Assembly: GCA_964488025.1 (NCBI GenBank) | Contig: CAZATJ010000003.1 | Location: 4,596 to 68,595 of the forward strand | Reading direction: 5' to 3' | Length of the DNA: 64,000 nt | From: UBA1568 sp964488025 | Lineage (GTDB): Bacteria > Patescibacteriota > Minisyncoccia > Moranbacterales > UBA1568 | Part shown: piece by piece, positions 59,062 to 64,000 of the stretch | Position numbering within the stretch: the stretch's first letter is position 1 | Layout: every line of letters begins with the position of its first letter | The notes under the pieces: model-generated | Told to the model about the DNA's origin: nothing | Databases searched by the model: none | What the model saw: the letters and a program-made list of their open reading frames with translations, nothing else | Translations under genes and position numbers: made by a program

Positions 59062-60210
59062 CTAAAAAATCCGGCTAATCTTGTCGAGGATTTGAAACTG
59101 GGAAAAATCACGGATGGTCACAAAAAGCATGAGGAGGAGGAGCAAAATGAATCCGATCTGATGGATCATTCCTTCTACCCGATGACTGACCGGACTGCCC
59201 TTTAGTTTTTCGATCAGGATAAAAAGAATACGTCCCCCATCAAGAGCTGGAATAGGCAGGATATTTATGATTCCAAGGTTAATCGAAAGCAACGCGGCAA
59301 ACTGGAGAAGATATGGCAACCCGAGATCACTCATCTGTTTCGTCAAGTAAACAATACCCACCGGACCCGTCACATCAAGCGCTATTTTCTCAGTACTCCA
59401 AAGAGAGGCAATCATATTACCGAAAGCTCCAAAAATCGCCACGGTAATATTATAGGTGGCCAACCCTCCTTCATAGATGGCCTCATACCAGGGGTATGAC
59501 ACCACGGCCGTTTCCGAAAAAGAAATCCCCAGCGACCCTTCGTTTGCCGGATACTCCTTGCGCGGCGTCCCCAAGAGGGAAAACTTCTCACCAAAACGAT
59601 CGACACCGATGACGATTTCCTGTCCTTTGTGACCGGAAATTTCTTGGGAAACCTGTTCCAGAGTTGTGATTTTGACCCCGTTGATGGAAAGAATGGCATC
59701 CCCCATTCTGAGTCCCATGGTTTCGGCCGGAGTCCCCTTGACGATGCTCAATATCTGAATTTTGGCATTTTCATACTTTCCATGTTCACTGGGGTCAATC
59801 GGCTGAGGCAGCCCCAACATGAAAACGATTGAGATAAGAAACCAGGCAAAAAGAAAATTCATAAACACCCCAGCTGCCAAAACCTTGATGCGTACCCAGG
59901 CGGATTTCCCCCCGAAACTCGTCGGATCACTCGTATCATGACCATCCTCACCGGCAATCTTCACAAATCCTCCAAGTGGAATCCAGTTGAGCGAATAGAC
60001 GGTTCGGCTGCTTGGCACCTCCTGGTTCCCCCAGACGATTCGATATTTTCCTGTAGCCTCATCTTGCACGAAGCCGACCAGTCTTGGAGGAAAGCCGAAA
60101 CCGAATTCGTCTACCCGAATGCCATTTCTTCTGGCAACAAGAAAATGCCCCAATTCATGAACAAATACCAATAGTCCGAGAAGAACGACAAAAATCAGGA
60201 TAGTCATCAT
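59062..60210 (-). CDS. rseP: M50 site-2 intramembrane metalloprotease (RseP family)
   Basis: Zinc protease that cleaves membrane-embedded substrates such as anti-sigma factors or signal peptides. Zinc-binding HELGH at residues 18-22 in the first helix. A PDZ domain lies at about 120-215 (KGTPAETMGLRMGDAILSINGVKITTLEQVSQEI). The second metal-site motif is in PIPALDGGRILF. 382 aa. Several membrane helices. Located before frr on the same strand, a frequent arrangement in bacteria. Confidence 0.96.
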   Translation of the reverse strand: MMTILIFVVLLGLLVFVHELGHFLVARRNGIRVDEFGFGFPPRLVGFVQDEATGKYRIVWGNQEVPSSRTVYSLNWIPLGGFVKIAGEDGHDTSDPTSFGGKSAWVRIKVLAAGVFMNFLFAWFLISIVFMLGLPQPIDPSEHGKYENAKIQILSIVKGTPAETMGLRMGDAILSINGVKITTLEQVSQEISGHKGQEIVIGVDRFGEKFSLLGTPRKEYPANEGSLGISFSETAVVSYPWYEAIYEGGLATYNITVAIFGAFGNMIASLWSTEKIALDVTGPVGIVYLTKQMSDLGLPYLLQFAALLSINLGIINILPIPALDGGRILFILIEKLKGSPVSHRVEGMIHQIGFILLLLLMLFVTIRDFSQFQILDKISRIF

Positions 60211-60234
60211 AAAAAAATAAGTTTTTAGTTATTA

Positions 60235-60263
60235 GTCTATAGCCCCTAGCAGAATCCTTTACA
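60235..60263 (-). promoter_or_regulatory. rseP promoter
   Basis: Minus strand TTGTAA (60263-60258), 17-base spacer, TATAGA (60240-60235). Confidence 0.65.
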
Positions 60264-60305
60264 ATACCAATTTCTTCCTAACAACTCACTCCTAACGACT
60301 AAAGG

Positions 60306-60863
60306 CTAGACAGTCAGTATTTCTTCCTCTTTTTTCTTGCGCGAAACTTCCAATCTCTGATTATATTCATCCACTACTTTCTGCAGCTCGTCTTTTCCGG
60401 AGAACTTATCATCCTCCGAAATTTCACCGGCTTTCTCAAATTCCTGAATGTCCTTCCAGATCTCCTCCCTAATATTTCGCACGGCGATACGCGCTTCCTC
60501 GGCACGCTGATTCAGTGCTTTGACGAGATTCTTACGGGTTTCCTCAGTGAGCGCCGGCAAAGTAATCCGTAATGCTACCCCATCGTTACCCGGATTCAAT
60601 CCCAAATCTGCTTCACGGATAGCCGCCTCAATCAATACCAAACTCCCCTTATCCCAGGGTGAAATGAGAATTTGTCGCGCCTCTGGGATACTGATGCTGG
60701 CAATCTGGCGAAGCGGTGTCCGCGTACCATAATAATCCACCATGAGATTCTCCACCAGTCCCGGGTGCGCGCGACCGGTCCGAATCTTGGCTGCCTCATC
60801 GGAAAAATGGGCAACCGCATTTTCAAAACTCTGTTTCTTTTCTTCGATAACTTCCTTGATCAT
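60306..60863 (-). CDS. frr: Ribosome recycling factor
   Basis: Splits post-termination ribosomes with EF-G. Three-helix bundle family: FENAVAHFSDEAAKIRTGRAHPGLVENLMVDYYGTRTPLRQIASISIPEARQILISPWDKGSLVLIEAAIREADLGLNP is the conserved N-terminal part. The end is NQRAEEARIAVRNIREEIWKDIQEFEK. 185 aa, standard length. A short T/K-rich tail ends the gene. Confidence 0.97.
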   Translation of the reverse strand: MIKEVIEEKKQSFENAVAHFSDEAAKIRTGRAHPGLVENLMVDYYGTRTPLRQIASISIPEARQILISPWDKGSLVLIEAAIREADLGLNPGNDGVALRITLPALTEETRKNLVKALNQRAEEARIAVRNIREEIWKDIQEFEKAGEISEDDKFSGKDELQKVVDEYNQRLEVSRKKKEEEILTV

Positions 60864-60891
60864 AGGTATGTTATTAGATTTCTTTCAATAT

Positions 60892-62052
60892 TTACAGTTT
60901 GCGGAGAGCCATATATATGACAGAGGGGTCTTCTGGATCGTAAGCGAGCAGAGAAACACTCCGATCAATAAACAGATCAATAACCGACCAGGTATCACCA
61001 CCATTTTTTGATTTATAGAAAGCAGAGCCGGCAGCGAAGGCGATTTCATTGGAATCATGAGGGCTGACTACGACCGCCCGAACAGGAAACTTTTCGGCAC
61101 TCTCGATGATGTTGATTTTCGCCCAATTTTTTCCGAAATCATTACTACGGTAAAGACCACCATTTCTACTTCCGTATACCCTCCCAGAAACATTCGGATC
61201 GGCGGTGAGGGAAAGGAGGGAGCTTGGCATCGTTTTCTCCTGTTCCACCTTCTGTTCCTCGGGCGTCAAAGCTACAGAGAGCGTTCCTGAACTGCTTTTC
61301 TCCTGCTGTTTCACCACTTCCCAATCAATCCACTTCAAACCACCATCGGAAGAGTAATATACTTTGGTATTGAAACTGAATGCGTAAAGAGAAAGGGGTC
61401 TGACGGCATCGAAAACAATATCGGTAATCGGGCCATCCAGAGTTCCTCCAATATTCTTCCATGTTTCGCCGCTATCCGTACTCTTGACCACCGTTCCGGC
61501 ACTGGTTCCGGCAAAAATGACGTTCATATCACGCGGATGCTGCGCCAAGGTAGTGACTGTCACCCCTTCTCCTGGTTCCGTATAGACGACGTGCCATTCA
61601 TCGCCTCCGTTATCGGTCCGGAAAATTTTACCAAACTTGCCGATTGTTCCCGAAGCGAACATGCGCTCATCGGGACGATTCTTATCGAGGATAAAACTAT
61701 AGATTTTCTTCGGCGGAAAGACGATTTGCTGCCAATATTCTCCACCGTCAGTTGTCTTGAAGATACCATGATCTACCGTTCCGACATAAATGGTATTGTG
61801 ATCCGTCGGATGAAAGGAAAGCGCTAAAACATCGGCCTTGGTGATAACCTGCTTCTCGTCGACCCGGGACTGTACGGAAAACACTTGTCCGCCATCAAGG
61901 CTCTTCCAAATACTTCCTGGCTGCACTTTCTGATTGAACGCATTGGCTTCCTCGCTTTCCCCATCCGATGCGGGGGTTCCGCCCGGAAGTCTCACCGTAC
62001 ACCCGGATAAAGTCAGGGCAAAAATTGCTAGAACCAAGTATTTTTTTATCAT
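60892..62052 (-). CDS. BNR/Ycf48-like beta-propeller lipoprotein
   Basis: 386 aa. Lipobox LTLSGC (Cys18) after a short hydrophobic signal MIKKYLVLAIFAL. The mature protein is a beta propeller of BNR/sortilin type with Asp-box repeats: DGGEYW, DNGGDEW, DSGETW, DGGLKW, NDFGKNW and NGGDTW, each following a Phe/Tyr-rich strand. Related to Ycf48 and exo-sialidase-like propellers; no catalytic pattern is assigned. Anchored outside the cytoplasmic membrane. Starts after a possible extended -10 (TGCTATACT). Confidence 0.88.
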   Translation of the reverse strand: MIKKYLVLAIFALTLSGCTVRLPGGTPASDGESEEANAFNQKVQPGSIWKSLDGGQVFSVQSRVDEKQVITKADVLALSFHPTDHNTIYVGTVDHGIFKTTDGGEYWQQIVFPPKKIYSFILDKNRPDERMFASGTIGKFGKIFRTDNGGDEWHVVYTEPGEGVTVTTLAQHPRDMNVIFAGTSAGTVVKSTDSGETWKNIGGTLDGPITDIVFDAVRPLSLYAFSFNTKVYYSSDGGLKWIDWEVVKQQEKSSSGTLSVALTPEEQKVEQEKTMPSSLLSLTADPNVSGRVYGSRNGGLYRSNDFGKNWAKINIIESAEKFPVRAVVVSPHDSNEIAFAAGSAFYKSKNGGDTWSVIDLFIDRSVSLLAYDPEDPSVIYMALRKL

Positions 62053-62128
62053 ATTTGTGTGTAATTTCTTTGCTTAGTATAGCAGAAAAAGTGGCACAGG
62101 AAAAGAAAAAACCATCAAAAAAACGATA

Positions 62129-62153
62129 AAAACCCACAAAATAGGTGGGTTTT
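62129..62153 (-). terminator. Terminator downstream of tRNA-Lys
   Basis: AAAACCCAC / GTGGGTTTT stem with six-base loop, T-rich on both strands (TTTTT then TTTTTTT on the minus strand). Confidence 0.85.
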
Positions 62154-62163
62154 CATTCTCTTT

Positions 62164-62182
62164 GGTGGGTGCGGGGGGAATC
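62164..62182. repeat. 19-base duplicated tRNA-Lys 3' end (outer copy)
   Basis: GGTGGGTGCGGGGGGAATC is repeated exactly at 62267-62285, where it is the 3' end and half T-loop of tRNA-Lys. The two copies flank 84 bases of hairpin-rich sequence. Confidence 0.85.
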
Positions 62183-62266
62183 CTCCTCGCTCCGACTCGG
62201 AGCCTGGGCGCTACACACAGAAAGCTTCGTACACTCGCTTTCTACTCGCGCCCTTCGATTCCTTAG
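62183..62266. other. Hairpin-rich insert between the tRNA-Lys repeats
   Basis: Contains GCTCCGA / TCGGAGC and a nested GGGCGC..GAAAGC / GCTTTC..GCGCCC structure. No gene is seen. With the repeats at each end it looks like the scar of a small insertion at the tRNA 3' end. Confidence 0.6.
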
Positions 62267-62268
62267 GG

Positions 62269-62341
62269 TGGGTGCGGGGGGAATCGAACCCTCGACCGTT
62301 GGCTTAAAAGGCCACTGCTCTACCGACTGAGCTACGCACCC
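62269..62341 (-). tRNA. tRNA-Lys (anticodon TTT)
   Basis: 73 bases: acceptor GGGTGCG / CGCACCC, anticodon stem TGGC / GCCA with loop CTTTTAA, T-arm GAGGG-TTCGATT-CCCCC with one mismatch-tolerant pair. CCA not encoded. Confidence 0.95.
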
Positions 62342-62415
62342 ATTTTTCAATCAACAGACAACATTAAACAGTTAACAGGAAAATGAGAGAAAAATCAAGC
62401 TACGAAGAGAATTCT

Positions 62416-63768
62416 TTATTTTCTGTTATTTATTGATTGCTCATTGCTTTTTGTCTTAATGACCTCTTTTCCGACAAACGGTCGCAATACTTCCGGCACC
62501 ACCACGCTTCCGTCCGCCTGCTGGTAGTTCTCAAGAATGGCAATAAAGATGCGCGGGCTGGGGAGAGCGGTGTTGTTGATCATGTAGACGTGTTTCTTCT
62601 CACCGGTCTTGGCGTCCTTATACTTCACATTGAGGCGCCGGGATTGCCAATCAAGGAAGCTCGAGGCCGAGCCGGTTTCGCCATAACGGTTCATACCCGG
62701 CATCCAAGCCTCCAAATCAAAGGCGCGATACTTTCCAGCGCTCATGTCGCCACTGCAAATCTGAATCTTACGATATGACAGTCCAAGCTCCCGGTGCATT
62801 TCCTCGGAAATGGCGATCATTTCATCCTGCATCGTGTTAGCCACTTCGATATCAGCCGGAACCAACACTACTTGTTCCACCTTCATGAACTCATGAACCC
62901 GATACATGCCCTTGGTATCCTTGCCGTAACTCCCGATTTCGCTCCGATAACACTGGCTGTATCCAGCCAGACGCAGCGGCAAATCCTTTTCTTCGAGTAC
63001 CTCATCAGCATGATAGGCCAAGAGCGATGGTTCAGCTGTTCCAACGAGAAATTTTGACTCTTTGGAAGTACTCCCATCGACTTCCTTGTCCGAAGTCGCG
63101 ACCTGATAGATCTCATCGATACCACCATCATACTCCGCCCCCCTAAAATAGCCACTCCCAAAAAGCGGAAAGCTCTTCACTAAAGTCGGCGGAATCATCG
63201 GTGTATAACCCTTGGATATCAATTTCTGGATAGCGTAGAACATCAGCCCCATAACGAGAAGCGTTCCTTCATTTTTCAAGTAGTATCCACGATACCCAGA
63301 AACCTTGGTTCCTCGTTCCAGATCGAGGATATCGAGCATCTTGCCAAGTTCGATATGAGTTCGTGGCTCAAAATCAAATGATCGAATCTCACCGCACTTC
63401 TCGATCTCAACATTTTCCGCGTCACTTTTCCCCCGGGGTGTATCAGGAGAAATGATATTGGGCACCTGTGCCATCAGTACATCAAATTCCTGTTTCACCG
63501 AAGAGAAACGTGGCTCAAGTTCGTCTATCTTTTCCTTTATCTCCTTGCCCTTCCCGATGATTTCCGTCCGCTCTTCATCGGTCTTGACCTCTTTGATCAG
63601 GTCATTAATATCGTTCTTGAGCGATTTCAACTCTTCGAGTTCCTGAAGCAGCGTCACTCGTTCAGTATCTTTAGTGAGCAAAACATCGATGTCAAGCGAC
63701 AAATTTTTCGCCGTCACCGCCTCTTTGACGGCATCAGTATTGGAACGGATGAATTGGATATCGAGCAT
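62416..63768 (-). CDS. serS: Seryl-tRNA synthetase
   Basis: Class II synthetase for tRNA-Ser. A long N-terminal coiled-coil arm (about residues 30-100, LLQELEELKSLKNDINDLIKEVKTDEERTEI) reaches the tRNA's variable arm. Catalytic motifs: PPTLVKSFPLFGSGYF, CYRSEIGSYGKDTKGMYRVHEFMKVEQVVL (motif 2), GETGSASSFLDWQSRRLNVKY and ALPSPRIFIAILENYQQADGSVVVPEVLRPF (motif 3). 450 aa. Confidence 0.98.
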   Translation of the reverse strand: MLDIQFIRSNTDAVKEAVTAKNLSLDIDVLLTKDTERVTLLQELEELKSLKNDINDLIKEVKTDEERTEIIGKGKEIKEKIDELEPRFSSVKQEFDVLMAQVPNIISPDTPRGKSDAENVEIEKCGEIRSFDFEPRTHIELGKMLDILDLERGTKVSGYRGYYLKNEGTLLVMGLMFYAIQKLISKGYTPMIPPTLVKSFPLFGSGYFRGAEYDGGIDEIYQVATSDKEVDGSTSKESKFLVGTAEPSLLAYHADEVLEEKDLPLRLAGYSQCYRSEIGSYGKDTKGMYRVHEFMKVEQVVLVPADIEVANTMQDEMIAISEEMHRELGLSYRKIQICSGDMSAGKYRAFDLEAWMPGMNRYGETGSASSFLDWQSRRLNVKYKDAKTGEKKHVYMINNTALPSPRIFIAILENYQQADGSVVVPEVLRPFVGKEVIKTKSNEQSINNRK

Positions 63769-63834
63769 AAGGACAGCTTATTAGCTTTTAGTTTCACTAG
63801 CTTCTTAGATTTCTAAAACTCTTGGTGGATGATA

Positions 63835-63888
63835 CTGGATTCCCAGCCCGCAGAAGCTACGCTTCAAGCGTTGCTGGCAGGGAACCAG
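63835..63888. other. Long imperfect hairpin with tRNA T-arm-like ends
   Basis: CTGGATTCCC..GCC..GC pairs with GC..GGC.GGGAACCAG (about 16 pairs with mismatches) around an inner GAAGC / GCTTC stem. The outermost parts on the minus strand read ACTGGTTC and GAATCCAGT, which together resemble a tRNA T-arm split in its loop. GGTGCGGGG follows at 63901-63915 on the minus strand. Confidence 0.5.
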
Positions 63889-63947
63889 TGACCCCGAGCA
63901 ACCTGCCCCGCACCAAATTTAAACAAACACTACGCTAAAGAATACGG

Positions 63948-64000
63948 TGGTCGCACCTGGACTCGAACCAGGGACCTCTGCAATGTGAATGCAGCATTCT
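63948..64000 (-). tRNA. tRNA-Val (anticodon CAC), 3' part
   Basis: The visible part has anticodon stem CTGCA / TGCAG with loop TTCACAT, a T-arm CCTGG-TTCGAGT-CCAGG and a 3' acceptor strand TGCGACC with discriminator A. No CCA is encoded. The 5' part, including the D-arm, lies beyond the window. Confidence 0.88.

Noticed and set aside
1..64000. CRISPR arrays, rRNA genes, classical IS elements, prophage
   Set aside because: No regularly spaced repeats, rRNA-like segments, DDE/HUH transposase or phage structural genes were found.

Overview
The window looks like a piece of a small-genome Patescibacteria (Candidate Phyla Radiation) chromosome, probably Parcubacteria-like. This is inferred from gene content: a short alanyl-tRNA synthetase, a fused ADP-forming acetyl-CoA synthetase, DUF4012 and baseplate-J-like membrane proteins, and tRNA genes without an encoded CCA. 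Housekeeping genes are tightly packed and mostly lack a Shine-Dalgarno (SD) sequence. Code 11 fits every gene. No rRNA, CRISPR array or prophage was seen.

Layout. 1-5.9 kb: cysS end, dnaB, recR, rplU, alaS, plus two orphan genes of 55-57 codons. 6-18 kb, minus strand: a baseplate-J-like membrane protein, an FtsA-like ATPase, a PfkB kinase, eno, pgk, mraY, a D,D-carboxypeptidase, scpB, scpA and an MFS transporter. 18-24.6 kb: rpmA, pyrG, rplI and two GH130 genes. 24.6-30.5 kb: accessory genes (deoxyribosyltransferase-like, three NUDIX, transglutaminase-like), ddl, a candidate small RNA and an unusual nested tRNA locus. 30.6-39.5 kb: secA, hpf, then trmD-ftsW-murG-murC-murB. 39.6-58.9 kb: a surface-polysaccharide and envelope region (DUF4012, two Wzz-like proteins, two GT4 glycosyltransferases, epimerase, methyltransferase, O-antigen ligase, beta-helix protein) interrupted by acetyl-CoA synthetase and by foreign-looking cassettes. 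59-64 kb: rseP, frr, a BNR-repeat lipoprotein, tRNA-Lys, serS and part of tRNA-Val.

Two things stand out. First, a 282-bp element at 49161-49442 has two perfect 19-bp terminal inverted repeats and almost nothing between them except an 83-codon GIY-YIG nuclease gene. Its start codon abuts one repeat, its stop codon lies inside the other, and TCAA flanks both ends. A related 19-bp inverted repeat bounds a 132-bp segment at 26671-26802 that carries a complete tRNA-Ala(CGC) gene and splits a second tRNA-Ala-like gene in its anticodon loop. Together they suggest a very small mobile-element family with an autonomous nuclease form and a tRNA-carrying form.

Second, at least nine genes (872-1045, 3221-3388, 39659-40393, 47543-48031 and the 52904-57989 island) sit in self-contained units with strong SD sequences, mostly near-consensus promoters and intrinsic terminators. 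The island and several single units are visibly richer in GC. Seven of the nine encode exported or membrane proteins. They look like acquired expression cassettes set among SD-poor core genes.

All family assignments are by eye from motifs; no database or folding search was run.
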